Shown here piece by piece: positions 17,124-25,616 of a DNA stretch of 64,000 nt. The position numbers and the translations under genes were made by a program. This DNA is from CBDDHT01 sp965228615 (GTDB taxonomy: Bacteria; Pseudomonadota; Alphaproteobacteria; Rhizobiales; Methyloligellaceae), in assembly GCA_965228615.1 (NCBI GenBank), contig CBDDHT010000004.1:2294001-2358000 (forward strand), written 5' to 3'. The notes under the pieces are model-generated. The model was not told where the DNA came from, did not search any database, and saw nothing but the letters and a program-made list of their open reading frames with translations. Each line of letters opens with the position of its first letter. Within the stretch, counting starts at the first letter, position 1.

Positions 17124-17126
17124 GCC

Positions 17127-18965
17127 ATGGCGACGAGCAAAAAGGGAAACGGCGCGGCGCCTGCCGTCAACGGACAGGCCTATCCGCTTACCGATCATTC
17201 CTATGACGTAGTCGTCGTCGGCGCCGGCGGTGCGGGTCTCAGGGCGACGCTCGGCTGCGCCCAGGCCGGTCTAAAGACCGCATGTGTCACCAAGGTCTTT
17301 CCGACACGCAGTCACACGGTTGCCGCCCAGGGTGGTATTGCAGCATCGCTCGGCAATATGGGCCCGGACGACTGGCGCTGGCACATGTACGATACGGTGA
17401 AGGGCTCGGACTGGCTCGGCGACCAGGACGCGATCGAATATCTCTGCCGTAACGCGCCCGAGGCCGTTTATGAACTCGAGCATTTCGGCGTACCCTTCTC
17501 ACGCACCGAAGATGGCGAGATCTATCAGCGTCCCTTCGGCGGTATGACCACCGAGTTCGGTGAAGGCCCGCCGGCCCAGCGCACCTGTGCCGCTGCCGAC
17601 CGGACAGGCCATGCCATGCTGCACACGCTTTACGGACAGTCGCTACGCCATTCAGCGGAGTTCTTTATCGAGTATTTCGCTATCGACCTGATAATGGATG
17701 ACGAAGGCGCCTGCCGCGGCGTGGTCGCACTGTGTCTCGACGATGGGACATTGCACCGGTTCCGCGCCCACAAAGTCATTCTGGCAACCGGTGGATATGG
17801 CCGCGCCTACTTCTCCTGCACATCGGCCCATACCTGCACGGGAGATGGCAACGCGATGACGCTGCGTGCCGGCCTGCCACTTCAGGATATGGAGTTCGTG
17901 CAGTTTCACCCGACCGGCATTTACGGTGCCGGTGTGCTCATCACAGAAGGCGCGCGTGGTGAAGGTGGATATTTGACGAATTCGGAAGGCGAGCACTTCA
18001 TGGAGCGCTATGCGCCCCACGCAAAGGATCTCGCTTCTCGCGACGTCGTCTCGCGCTCCATGACCGTGGAAATTCGGGAAGGCCGCGGCGTCGGTCCCGA
18101 CAAGGACCACATCTATCTGCATCTCGATCATCTGGACCCGGACATTCTGGCGGAGCGTCTACCGGGGATTACCGAGTCGGCCAAGATCTTCGCAGGCGTC
18201 AACCTGACCCGCGAGCCGATCCCGGTCCTGCCGACGGTCCACTACAATATGGGCGGCATCCCGACCAACTATCACGGCGAAGTCCTGACCAAGAAAAACG
18301 GCGACGAGGATGTTGTCGTGCCTGGACTGATGGCCATCGGAGAAGCAGCAAGTGTCTCGGTTCACGGTGCCAACAGGCTCGGCTCGAATTCGCTGATCGA
18401 TCTGGTCGTCTTCGGACGCGCAGCGGGTCTCAAATGCGCCGATACCATGGAACCCGGAGCACGCCATCCGGACCTGCCGAGCGATGCCGGCGATCTGGCG
18501 CTCTCCCGCCTCGACACGTTCCGCCATGCGGCCGGCGACACGCCTACCGCCGAGTTGCGGCTCAAGATGCAGCGCACGATGCAGACCAATTGTGCCGTGT
18601 TCCGCACCGGCGAGGTCATGGACGAAGGCAAGACGCTCATCAAGGAAGTCTGGGGCGCAGGCGACGACATCAAGGTCACGGATCGCTCGCTGATCTGGAA
18701 CACCGACCTGATCGAAACCTTGGAGTATGATAACCTGATTGCTCAGGCGGCCGTCACCGTCTGGGGCGCAGTCAATCGGGAAGAGAGCCGCGGTGCGCAT
18801 GCCCGCGAAGACTATCCGGACCGTGACGACAAGGACTGGATGAAACACACCCTCGCTTGGTCCGATGACGATAAGCATGATGTACAGATCGATTATCGCA
18901 GCGTGCATACCTACACGATGACCAACGATGTCTCGTACATCGAACCGAAAGCGAGGGTGTATTGA
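17127..18965 (+). CDS. sdhA: succinate dehydrogenase flavoprotein subunit
   Basis: Catalytic subunit, oxidising succinate to fumarate with covalently bound FAD. 612 residues, normal length. The FAD-binding start VVVGAGGAGLRATLG, the SHTVAAQGGIAASLGN segment with the flavin-linked His, and HPTGIYGAGVLITEGARGEG (active site) are intact, as are ANRLGSNSLIDLVVFG and the C-terminal RSVHTYTM region. Faces the cytoplasm in complex II. A small exported-protein gene separates it from sdhB, unlike the usual sdhCDAB order. Confidence 0.97.
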   Translation: MATSKKGNGAAPAVNGQAYPLTDHSYDVVVVGAGGAGLRATLGCAQAGLKTACVTKVFPTRSHTVAAQGGIAASLGNMGPDDWRWHMYDTVKGSDWLGDQDAIEYLCRNAPEAVYELEHFGVPFSRTEDGEIYQRPFGGMTTEFGEGPPAQRTCAAADRTGHAMLHTLYGQSLRHSAEFFIEYFAIDLIMDDEGACRGVVALCLDDGTLHRFRAHKVILATGGYGRAYFSCTSAHTCTGDGNAMTLRAGLPLQDMEFVQFHPTGIYGAGVLITEGARGEGGYLTNSEGEHFMERYAPHAKDLASRDVVSRSMTVEIREGRGVGPDKDHIYLHLDHLDPDILAERLPGITESAKIFAGVNLTREPIPVLPTVHYNMGGIPTNYHGEVLTKKNGDEDVVVPGLMAIGEAASVSVHGANRLGSNSLIDLVVFGRAAGLKCADTMEPGARHPDLPSDAGDLALSRLDTFRHAAGDTPTAELRLKMQRTMQTNCAVFRTGEVMDEGKTLIKEVWGAGDDIKVTDRSLIWNTDLIETLEYDNLIAQAAVTVWGAVNREESRGAHAREDYPDRDDKDWMKHTLAWSDDDKHDVQIDYRSVHTYTMTNDVSYIEPKARVY

Positions 18966-18995
18966 ACAAACGGCAGGGTGAAAGGATGGATCAGC

Positions 18996-19313
18996 ATGAA
19001 AGCAATCTTCGCCCTCATCGCCACACTTGTTCTGGCGGCATTTCTACCCATCGGTGCAAGCTGGGCAGCCCAGGAGCATTTGGACACGATCAAGAAGCAA
19101 TGCGGTGTTCAACTGAAAATGCCACCCAAGGCATGCGAGTGCATCGCTGCCAAGGCGGCATCGCTCAGCGACAGCCAGCAGGCTTTTGTCGTCGCCATGG
19201 TTACGAAAAACAAATCGGAAGCCGCCAGTATTCAAGCCAAACTGTCGGTCGAGGAACAGGTCCAAACGGGCAAGTTCATGACCTCGGCACCCGGCCAATG
19301 CGCCAAGCAGTAG
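18996..19313 (+). CDS. small exported protein inserted between sdhA and sdhB
   Basis: Not a recognised family. The ATG at 18996 is preferred because GAAAGGA (18980-18986) precedes it and a signal peptide begins there (MKAIFALIATLVLAAFLPIG, cleavage near SWAA); a GTG at 18978 is in frame. The mature protein is about 80 residues, mostly helical by composition, with four Cys: KKQCGVQ, PKACECIAAK and GQCAKQ. This suggests a periplasmic protein with two disulfides or a metal or haem site. It lies 30 bases after sdhA and 40 before sdhB, on the same strand, so it belongs to the operon. Possible roles are in complex II assembly or an unrelated periplasmic function; this is inference. Confidence 0.75.
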   Translation: MKAIFALIATLVLAAFLPIGASWAAQEHLDTIKKQCGVQLKMPPKACECIAAKAASLSDSQQAFVVAMVTKNKSEAASIQAKLSVEEQVQTGKFMTSAPGQCAKQ

Positions 19314-19353
19314 GCGGGACGCTTAACAAGAGCCGCAAGGAAAGACTCATCTC

Positions 19354-20133
19354 ATGGTCCAACTGACTCTGCCGAAGAATTCGACGATCAGCAAAGGCAA
19401 GACCTGGAACGAGCCGGATGGCAAAGGGAATTGGCGCGAGTTCCAGATCTATCGCTGGAGCCCTGACGACGACAAGAACCCGACCATCGATAGCTATCAC
19501 GTCAATCTCGATGAATGCGGCCCTATGGTTCTCGACGGGATCACGAAGATCAAGAATGAGATCGACTCGACCCTGACCTTCCGGCGCTCTTGCCGCGAAG
19601 GAATTTGCGGCTCTTGCGCCATGAATATCGATGGTACGAACACGCTGGCGTGCACCCGCGGCATGGACGAGATCAAAGGCACGGTGAAAATCTATCCCCT
19701 GCCCCATATGCCGGTAGTCAAGGATCTGGTGCCGGATCTTACAAACTTCTATGCACAGCATCGCTCGGTCGAACCATGGCTGCAGACGGAAAGTCCGGAA
19801 CCGCAGGGCGAATGGAAACAATCGCGCGAAGATCGCGAAAAGCTCGATGGTCTCTATGAGTGCATCATGTGTGCGTGCTGCTCCACATCGTGCCCGAGCT
19901 ATTGGTGGAACAGCGATCGTTATCTCGGCCCTGCCGCACTTCTGCAGTCATATCGTTGGCTGGTCGACAGCCGCGACGAGGCAACCGGCGAACGGCTCGA
20001 CGATCTGGAAGACCCCTTCCGGCTCTATCGCTGCCACACCATCATGAATTGCGCCAAGGCTTGCCCGAAAGGCCTTAATCCCGCCAAGGCGATCGCAGAA
20101 GTCAAAAAACTGATGGTTGAGCGGCGCTTCTAG
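19354..20133 (+). CDS. sdhB: succinate dehydrogenase iron-sulfur subunit
   Basis: Carries electrons from FAD to quinone through [2Fe-2S], [4Fe-4S] and [3Fe-4S] clusters. 259 residues. The [2Fe-2S] ligands are in RRSCREGICGSCAMNIDG plus TLACTR; the second domain has ECIMCACCSTSCPSYWW and CHTIMNCAKACPKGLNPAKA. All cluster cysteines are present. AAGGAAAG precedes the ATG. The next gene starts 10 bases after its stop and may be read through from the sdh operon. Confidence 0.97.
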   Translation: MVQLTLPKNSTISKGKTWNEPDGKGNWREFQIYRWSPDDDKNPTIDSYHVNLDECGPMVLDGITKIKNEIDSTLTFRRSCREGICGSCAMNIDGTNTLACTRGMDEIKGTVKIYPLPHMPVVKDLVPDLTNFYAQHRSVEPWLQTESPEPQGEWKQSREDREKLDGLYECIMCACCSTSCPSYWWNSDRYLGPAALLQSYRWLVDSRDEATGERLDDLEDPFRLYRCHTIMNCAKACPKGLNPAKAIAEVKKLMVERRF

Positions 20134-20143
20134 GGAACAGCCG

Positions 20144-21094
20144 ATGGAGTCCGCTCCAGAACCGAAACGTGTCGTAACGCTGATCGCTTCGGCGACAGAG
20201 ATCGTTTGCGCGCTCGGATGCAGAGACTGGATTGTCGGACGAAGCCACGAATGTGATTTTCCGCCTGATATCAAGAGCCTACCCATCTTGACGGAACCGA
20301 AGTTTCCCGTCGATGGCGCCAGTGCCGAGATCGATCAGCGGATCAAGACCATCGTGGCAGACAGCCTCTCGGTCTATCGGGTCTTCCCCGACAGCCTGTC
20401 CGAGGTCTCTCCCGATGTAATCGTCACCCAGGATCAATGCGAAGTTTGCGCTGTCAGCCTTCGGGACGTCGAGGAGGCCGTCTGCACTCTCGCTGAGACC
20501 AATGCCGATATCGTGTCATTAAAGCCCGATGCGCTTGGCGACCTCTGGGCCGATATTGGAACGGTTGCAGGGCGTCTTGGCATTGCTGAGAAGGGCGATG
20601 CGCTCGTTTCTTCTCTGAAAAGCCGTATGAAAGCCATCAGCGACCAGGCTGCAACGCTGACGGCACGTCCGACGGTTGCGTCCATCGAATGGATCGAACC
20701 GCTCATGGCATCGGGAAACTGGATGCCCGAGCTCATCGAAATGGCAGGCGGACGAAACCTATTCGGTGAGGCGGGTACTCATGCTCCCTGGCTCGAATGG
20801 GAAGCCCTGAAGGCCAGCGATCCCGATATCGTTCTGGTGCAACCTTGCGGTTTCGACATTCCGCGGACGCTCGAAGAGATGCACCTTCTGGCGGCCCATC
20901 CGGGATGGAGCGATCTCAAAGCTGTTCGTCAGGGCAATGTCGTCGTCGCCGACGGGAACCAATATTTCAACCGGCCCGGACCGCGGCTCGCAGAGTCCCT
21001 GGAAATCCTCGCCGAGATCCTTCATCCGGACGATTTCGATTTCGGTCATAAGGGTACGGGATGGATTCGCTGGGACGGCAGCAAACACGCTTGA
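20144..21094 (+). CDS. cobalamin-binding protein-like (BtuF fold), no signal peptide
   Basis: About 316 residues with the periplasmic-binding fold of BtuF/FhuD-type receptors: VVTLIASATEIVCALGCRDW then IVGRSHECDFP at the start, and HAPWLEWEALKASDPDIVLV plus VADGNQYFNRPGPRLAESLE in the second lobe. The ATG at 20144 follows TAGGGAAC; a TTG at 20117 would overlap sdhB. From either start there is no signal peptide, so the protein appears cytoplasmic although its relatives are periplasmic B12 receptors. It carries the CEVCAVS segment seen in this cytosolic-looking subfamily. Placed 10 bases after sdhB and convergent with a TetR gene. It probably binds a corrinoid or haem-like ligand. Confidence 0.75.
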   Translation: MESAPEPKRVVTLIASATEIVCALGCRDWIVGRSHECDFPPDIKSLPILTEPKFPVDGASAEIDQRIKTIVADSLSVYRVFPDSLSEVSPDVIVTQDQCEVCAVSLRDVEEAVCTLAETNADIVSLKPDALGDLWADIGTVAGRLGIAEKGDALVSSLKSRMKAISDQAATLTARPTVASIEWIEPLMASGNWMPELIEMAGGRNLFGEAGTHAPWLEWEALKASDPDIVLVQPCGFDIPRTLEEMHLLAAHPGWSDLKAVRQGNVVVADGNQYFNRPGPRLAESLEILAEILHPDDFDFGHKGTGWIRWDGSKHA

Positions 21095-21111
21095 ACAAGC
21101 GTTCGGCGATC

Positions 21112-21699
21112 TTATCCACGCACACTCCCGGCGGCTGCAATCGCTGCTGAGATAACCGATTCCGCAACCTCGTCGCTCATCTTGATACGTCGCATTCCGC
21201 GAGCGACGGTCAATCCACCGATAAGCACGCTCAACACCACCCAAGCACGGTCGCGGCGCTCCCCCGGACTGCCGCCCTTGAGTCCCTTTGCAACCAATTC
21301 GGCAATCTTGTCCATTTTCGCTTCGTATAAGGCGTGCGTCTCGGGCGCCGATCTGACGACTTCCGGCGAAAGCGTTGCCATCGCGCATCCGCAGGGCAAA
21401 TCCGCTCGGTGTGCCCGGCCAAGATAGTAATGGGCGAAGGCCTCCACCCACTTTGATCCAGAGTCCTTCTGGAATTTCGGCAAAGCTGCAATCACTTCGT
21501 CGAGCCCTGCTTCGAGGGCGGCATCGAATGCACCGTCTTTCGATCCAAAATGGGCATAGAACGCACCCGATGTTACGCCGGCTGCCTTGGCAATACCGTC
21601 CACGCCAATCCCCGCATAACCATGCGAGCGGAATTTCTGTCCCGCGGCGTCCAACATGCGTCGACGCGTTTCGTCCTTTCGATTGGGCTTCTCAACCAC
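21112..21699 (-). CDS. TetR family repressor
   Basis: The GTG at 21699 is preferred (GAGG seven bases upstream); a TTG at 21705 is in frame but too close to that site. About 195 residues. The N-terminal helix-turn-helix reads RRRMLDAAGQKFRSHGYAGI then GVDGIAKAAGVTSGAFYAHF, the standard TetR DNA-binding domain; the C-terminal half resembles TetR_C regulators such as those controlling reductases. It is divergent from a gene whose upstream region has three copies of ATAGCGATCGTTAT, the probable operators, so it very likely represses that gene and itself. Confidence 0.92.
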   Translation of the reverse strand: MVEKPNRKDETRRRMLDAAGQKFRSHGYAGIGVDGIAKAAGVTSGAFYAHFGSKDGAFDAALEAGLDEVIAALPKFQKDSGSKWVEAFAHYYLGRAHRADLPCGCAMATLSPEVVRSAPETHALYEAKMDKIAELVAKGLKGGSPGERRDRAWVVLSVLIGGLTVARGMRRIKMSDEVAESVISAAIAAAGSVRG

Positions 21700-21714
21700 A
21701 CTCAAACCTCATTT

Positions 21715-21792
21715 ATAGCGATCGTTATATTTTTGTTGACGAGATAGCGATCGTTATCTTACATCTTTCATATGAAAAATAACGATCGCTAT
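21715..21792. promoter_or_regulatory. triple TetR-type operator and divergent promoter region
   Basis: Three copies of a 14-bp near-palindrome: ATAGCGATCGTTAT at 21715-21728 and 21744-21757, and its reverse complement ATAACGATCGCTAT at 21779-21792. Centres are 29 and 35 bases apart. A -35-like TTGACG at 21736-21741 sits between the first two copies on the plus strand. The third copy lies in the leader of the plus-strand gene, which argues that its start is the ATG at 21814. Confidence 0.85.
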
Positions 21793-21813
21793 ATTTCTAT
21801 GAGGAACCCTTCC

Positions 21814-22611
21814 ATGGCGAAAGAAACAATCGACGGCAATGACACCCGAAACGATGGCATCGATCGTCGACAGGCACTGGCTCTCGCCGGTAGCGCATTT
21901 GCGACGTCACTTGTCGCGTCGAGCGCCACCGCACTGTCGGCAGGTGCCGACAGAACGCGAGCGAGCCAGGGAAAGCAGACGACACCCGAAGCGTTCGTCT
22001 ACACCGAGCTGCAGATTTCGGTTCCGTTCGAGCGGGCCGGATGGCAGAAGCTAATCGCTCCCTTGCGGGCCCAGCCCGGCCTCCTAAACAAGACCTGGCT
22101 GGCAGGGAGAGGAAACGGTTCCGTAGGCGGCTTATATGCTTTCAAAACGATAGCCACCGCCCAGTCATTTGTGACCGACTTCTTCCCGAACGTTGCTCAG
22201 GAGCTCGGAGTCGCTCTGACCACGCGGATTTTCGATGCGCGTGCAACCGAAGCCGCCAGCCGCGATTTGAACTCTGCGCATTATGATGGAAGGCTCGATC
22301 GAAAACCGGGTGCCTTTGTCTATACGGAAGTCCAGGTGAGTGTGCCTTTCGAGAAAGCCCCCTGGCGCGATCGCAATCCCGTCCTTCGCAAACAACCAGG
22401 TTTACTCGGAAAGACCTGGCTCAGCGGCTTGAACACGCAGACGCTTGGCGGGTTTGATGTCTTCGATACGCTCAAACATGCAGAGGCATTTGCAATCGAT
22501 GCATTTCCGAAAACGGCAAAGAAACTGAACGCCGCTTTCTACACCCGTGTCTTTGATGCGGCGCCCGTTGAAACTGCAAGCAGACAGCTGAATTCTCCAT
22601 TCTTTACATAG
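21814..22611 (+). CDS. exported protein with two tandem ABM/YdhR-like domains
   Basis: The start at 21814 has GAGGA eight bases upstream and lies outside the third operator; the frame is open back to 21772. About 265 residues. A twin-arginine-type signal (DRRQALALAGSAFATSLVAS) is followed by two homologous units of roughly 95 residues: FVYTELQISVPFERAGWQKL and FVYTEVQVSVPFEKAPWRDR start them, and each has QPGLL-KTWL followed by AFKTI/VFDTL...A and ends ARATEAASRDLNS or AAPVETASRQLNS. The units look like the YdhR/ABM dimeric alpha-beta-barrel fold, so one chain may form an intramolecular dimer. Controlled by the divergent TetR protein. Function unknown. Confidence 0.75.
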   Translation: MAKETIDGNDTRNDGIDRRQALALAGSAFATSLVASSATALSAGADRTRASQGKQTTPEAFVYTELQISVPFERAGWQKLIAPLRAQPGLLNKTWLAGRGNGSVGGLYAFKTIATAQSFVTDFFPNVAQELGVALTTRIFDARATEAASRDLNSAHYDGRLDRKPGAFVYTEVQVSVPFEKAPWRDRNPVLRKQPGLLGKTWLSGLNTQTLGGFDVFDTLKHAEAFAIDAFPKTAKKLNAAFYTRVFDAAPVETASRQLNSPFFT

Positions 22612-22630
22612 AGACAGCGACCATGTGCCA

Positions 22631-22669
22631 CCAATTGAGCCTTCTTCCAACGAAAGAAGGTTCAATTGG
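22631..22669. terminator. bidirectional hairpin terminator
   Basis: A 16-bp stem with one G-U pair (CCAATTGAGCCTTCTT / AAGAAGGTTCAATTGG) and a 7-base loop, between the converging duplicated-domain gene (stop 22611) and acyl-CoA dehydrogenase gene (stop 22694). No long T-run. Confidence 0.7.
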
Positions 22670-22693
22670 AATGGTGCAAATGGATCCTGTCTC

Positions 22694-23854
22694 TCAATCG
22701 ACCTTGATGTTTCTCGCCTTGAGCAATTCGCGCGCTATTACCACATTCTGAATCTCTGTCGTGCCATCGATATACTGGGTCATCTTTGCAGCTGTTAGCT
22801 GACGCGCGAAAAGATGGTGTGTGCGATAACCCTCCGCTCCCAAGGCCTGCATGCAGGTAGAAATCGCCGGTAGAGCCATTCGGCTTGCGAACTTTTTCGA
22901 ATGGGCGGCTGGGATCATGGCCGTCTGTCCTGCGTCGAGCCCGCGGGCTGCCTCATAGGTCAGCAGGCGAGCGGCTGCAAGATCGGTCGCGACATCGGCA
23001 AGCTGGAACTGCACGCCCTGGAATGCCGCGACGGGTTTGCCGAAGACCCGCCGTTTCCCAGCATAGTCGAGCGCTGCATCAAGACAGGCCCTCACCGCAC
23101 CACAACACATGGCCGCAACGAGCATGCGCGCCAGATTGATGCCAGCCATTGCGGCCTTGAAGCCCTCGCCCGGTGGGACAAAGAGTGCCTCGGGACCGAG
23201 CCGACAGTTTTCGAAGTGCATGCCACCGGCTGCGGTTGCATGCGCGCCCATCATCTCATAGGTGTCACCGCGTCGGACACCGGGCGAGGCCGTATCGACC
23301 AGGAAACAGGCAATGCCGCGCCAACCCTGTTCCGGATCTGTCTGCGCATAGACGCTCATCGTATCGGCAACACCGCCATTGGTGACCCAAGCTTTTTCGC
23401 CGTTCAGGATCCAGTTGTCACCATCCGGCTGTGCGCGGGTCGTAATCTTGGTCGCGTCGCTGCCGACTTCAGGCTCGGTGAGACAGAAAGCGCCGATCCG
23501 TTCGCCTCTCAGCAACGCCGGAAGGTATGTTTCGATCTGGTCGTTCGAGCCGTACCGCGCAACGGCGCCCGCGAGATTATTGTGGACAAGCAGGGCGAAC
23601 GCGAATGCCATGCAGTGGGATGAGAGTTCCTCCGCCACGCGGGCGGCGCCTGCGAAACTTGGCCCGGCACCGCCCAGGCGGCTTGGGACGAACAAGCCAC
23701 GCAGTCCGGCCTCCGCTGCCGCCACGAAGGTCTTGTGGGGGAACCGCCGCTCGGCTTCCCACTTGGTTGCGTGCGGTGAAACATGCCTCTCGCCAAAGGC
23801 TTTTGCGATCTCAATGAGTTCGCGCTCGGTAGCGCTTAGTGATGCATCATCCAT
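22694..23854 (-). CDS. acyl-CoA dehydrogenase family protein
   Basis: 386 residues, usual length. FAD-dependent alpha,beta-dehydrogenation of an acyl-CoA is expected. Seen in order: FAFALLVHNN, GAFCLTEPEVGSDATKITT (flavin contact), WILNGEKAWVTNGG, and in the C-terminal helical domain RVFGKPVAAFQGVQFQLADV and QALGAEGYRTHHLFARQLTA. The motif near the catalytic position of short/medium-chain enzymes reads YIDGTTEIQNVVIAREL, with Asp where those enzymes have Glu in YEGT. The true base may be another residue or this may be a variant subgroup. No electron-transfer flavoprotein or CoA-ligase gene is adjacent. Minus strand, 117 bases downstream of the DUF2182 gene. Confidence 0.9.
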   Translation of the reverse strand: MDDASLSATERELIEIAKAFGERHVSPHATKWEAERRFPHKTFVAAAEAGLRGLFVPSRLGGAGPSFAGAARVAEELSSHCMAFAFALLVHNNLAGAVARYGSNDQIETYLPALLRGERIGAFCLTEPEVGSDATKITTRAQPDGDNWILNGEKAWVTNGGVADTMSVYAQTDPEQGWRGIACFLVDTASPGVRRGDTYEMMGAHATAAGGMHFENCRLGPEALFVPPGEGFKAAMAGINLARMLVAAMCCGAVRACLDAALDYAGKRRVFGKPVAAFQGVQFQLADVATDLAAARLLTYEAARGLDAGQTAMIPAAHSKKFASRMALPAISTCMQALGAEGYRTHHLFARQLTAAKMTQYIDGTTEIQNVVIARELLKARNIKVD

Positions 23855-23970
23855 CGCACAGTCATCTCCCTCAGATCGAATGGAAAGAGCTTACGCGAGT
23901 ATGAGTTCTGGCGACAATCCGATGCTGAACCAGGCGTCACCAGTCCTTTGTCGAAAAGAGTAAATGCTGT

Positions 23971-24729
23971 TCAAGCCGCGAGCATCCAAGCGCCCCAGAC
24001 GACCAGTATGGCACCGCCGATCCGCCCCAGGAGATCACCGAAGGGAAGAAGCTTTTCGGCAGCAACGATCGTTGTGAGTGCGATGATTGCAAAAAGGTTC
24101 ATGACGCCGAAGACGAACAGCAAGGCCATAAGAGCCCAGCAGCATCCGACGCAATATGCGCCATGCCGAAGCCCCATGATAAAGGCGCCATAATCCCCAT
24201 CTCGCCACTCGGTCGTTAGAAAACCGATAGGTGTCCGGCATTTCTCCAGACAGGCATGCTTGAGCGGCGTCCACTGCACTATGCCCGCGAGAACGAGTAT
24301 GACACCCGCAAGCCAGCGATCGCCAACCGCCAGCATCGGCGAAAGCGACCCAGCAGCCTGCAAGCCCCACTGCAACCCGGTCGCAGCAATGCTGAAGACA
24401 GACCAGGTGATCAGATAGGCGAACATGAACCATCGGTTTGAAGAGGGTATCTGCGATGGCATGGATCGGTCGGTCGCAATCCGCCGATGAACCAGGATCA
24501 TCGGCATTGCAGAAGGCAGCATCATCGCCCCCATCATCACGGCCCACATGAGCCAGACAATCGCGACCTCCGAAAACGACCATGCAGTCTTCTCGGGCAT
24601 CATCAACCGGACGAACGGCGTATCCATATTGGCCATCGACCAGAGCAAGAATGCCCAGCACAGCATCGCCATGGCGACGAGGACAACCACACCGTTGCGA
24701 TAGGTGGCCTGCGGAAATGATGGCTGCAT
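23971..24729 (-). CDS. DUF2182 integral membrane protein (predicted metal-binding)
   Basis: 252 residues with about six to seven hydrophobic helices. The family signature WAVMMGAMMLPSAMPMILVH is present, together with LKHACLEKCRTPIGFL and GLRHGAYCVGCCWALMAL, which place His, Cys and Met residues at membrane positions; DUF2182 proteins have been described as predicted metal-binding membrane proteins. It starts 12 bases after the DUF1326 gene and is almost always paired with it. Substrate and metal unknown; the abundance of Met and Cys suggests copper or another soft metal, as inference. Confidence 0.88.
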   Translation of the reverse strand: MQPSFPQATYRNGVVVLVAMAMLCWAFLLWSMANMDTPFVRLMMPEKTAWSFSEVAIVWLMWAVMMGAMMLPSAMPMILVHRRIATDRSMPSQIPSSNRWFMFAYLITWSVFSIAATGLQWGLQAAGSLSPMLAVGDRWLAGVILVLAGIVQWTPLKHACLEKCRTPIGFLTTEWRDGDYGAFIMGLRHGAYCVGCCWALMALLFVFGVMNLFAIIALTTIVAAEKLLPFGDLLGRIGGAILVVWGAWMLAA

Positions 24730-24741
24730 CGCTTTTGCTGT

Positions 24742-25347
24742 CTAATCACTCGAATAGGCAAAGTCGGTCGCAAATCCGCACCGCGCTTCGTAGCTCCACT
24801 GCAGTTCACCGTCATTGACGGCAAGACTCGAAACAGACTCCTGACCTGGATGATCGTGACCGGGAATGCCGCAGCTCACCGTGCCGTCATACTCTGCGTT
24901 TCGCTCGACCTTGGCCGAAGCGATGTCGTCGATCTGGATCAGCTCCGCTCCGGGCGTGTGGTCGAATGCGATCCGCGCTCGTTTTATGCCTAAGACATTC
25001 GAAATACACTTGGTGAAAAGGATATTGCCGCCGGCATCGCCTTTGAATATCGCACTCAGGGCCTCGAACTGATCGTCATTGGCATGTTCGGCGATATAGA
25101 TGAAGACGCTCCAGGGAGACCCCTCCTCGTGATCGCTATAGGTCCCGGCCATGCCGACACCGACACCGGAGAGATCGGTTCCGCCAGCATCGCCCTTGTC
25201 GATTTGCCATGACAAGAGGAAGTCGCAATTGCCGTAAGTCGACAACCCTTTCGCGACGCCGTTGTGGCGGCGACAAGGACAGATCGCCTCGCAGTTGCAG
25301 GCCTCGTAATAACTGCCCTCAATCGTGTATGTCGTCTGGGTCACCAT
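24742..25347 (-). CDS. DUF1326 domain protein, partner of the DUF2182 gene
   Basis: 201 residues, no signal peptide. The DUF1326 hallmark is at the N-terminus: YTIEGSYYEACNCEAICPCR, a Cys-rich CxC-x4-CPC stretch, followed by GDAGGTDLSGVGVGMAGTYS and a C-terminal WSYEARCGFATDFAY. The cysteines suggest a metal or cluster site. It is the first gene of a two-gene operon with the DUF2182 membrane protein. Divergent from a secreted Cys-rich protein, 269 bases away. Function of the family is not established. Confidence 0.88.
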   Translation of the reverse strand: MVTQTTYTIEGSYYEACNCEAICPCRRHNGVAKGLSTYGNCDFLLSWQIDKGDAGGTDLSGVGVGMAGTYSDHEEGSPWSVFIYIAEHANDDQFEALSAIFKGDAGGNILFTKCISNVLGIKRARIAFDHTPGAELIQIDDIASAKVERNAEYDGTVSCGIPGHDHPGQESVSSLAVNDGELQWSYEARCGFATDFAYSSD

Positions 25348-25616
25348 TGCCGCCGTCCTCTCGATCCTATGCGGCCTGCCTGCCGCATCACTCAGTCAAC
25401 AGATTACAGAGCGCCGGGAACAATAGAAAGTGCTCTTGGATGGTGTCGTCCATCCCAAAATTGGCGCGCTGAACAACTGCAATATTCCGCTATGAATCGT
25501 TTCGTCAGTGTGCGTAGTTACCCTCGCTCTTTCAACCGAGCCTGACTGAATCGATATCGCGTCGGCATCAGCTTTCATCAGACACTTTCATAAAAAACCT
25601 TTGGGAGAAATACCGT

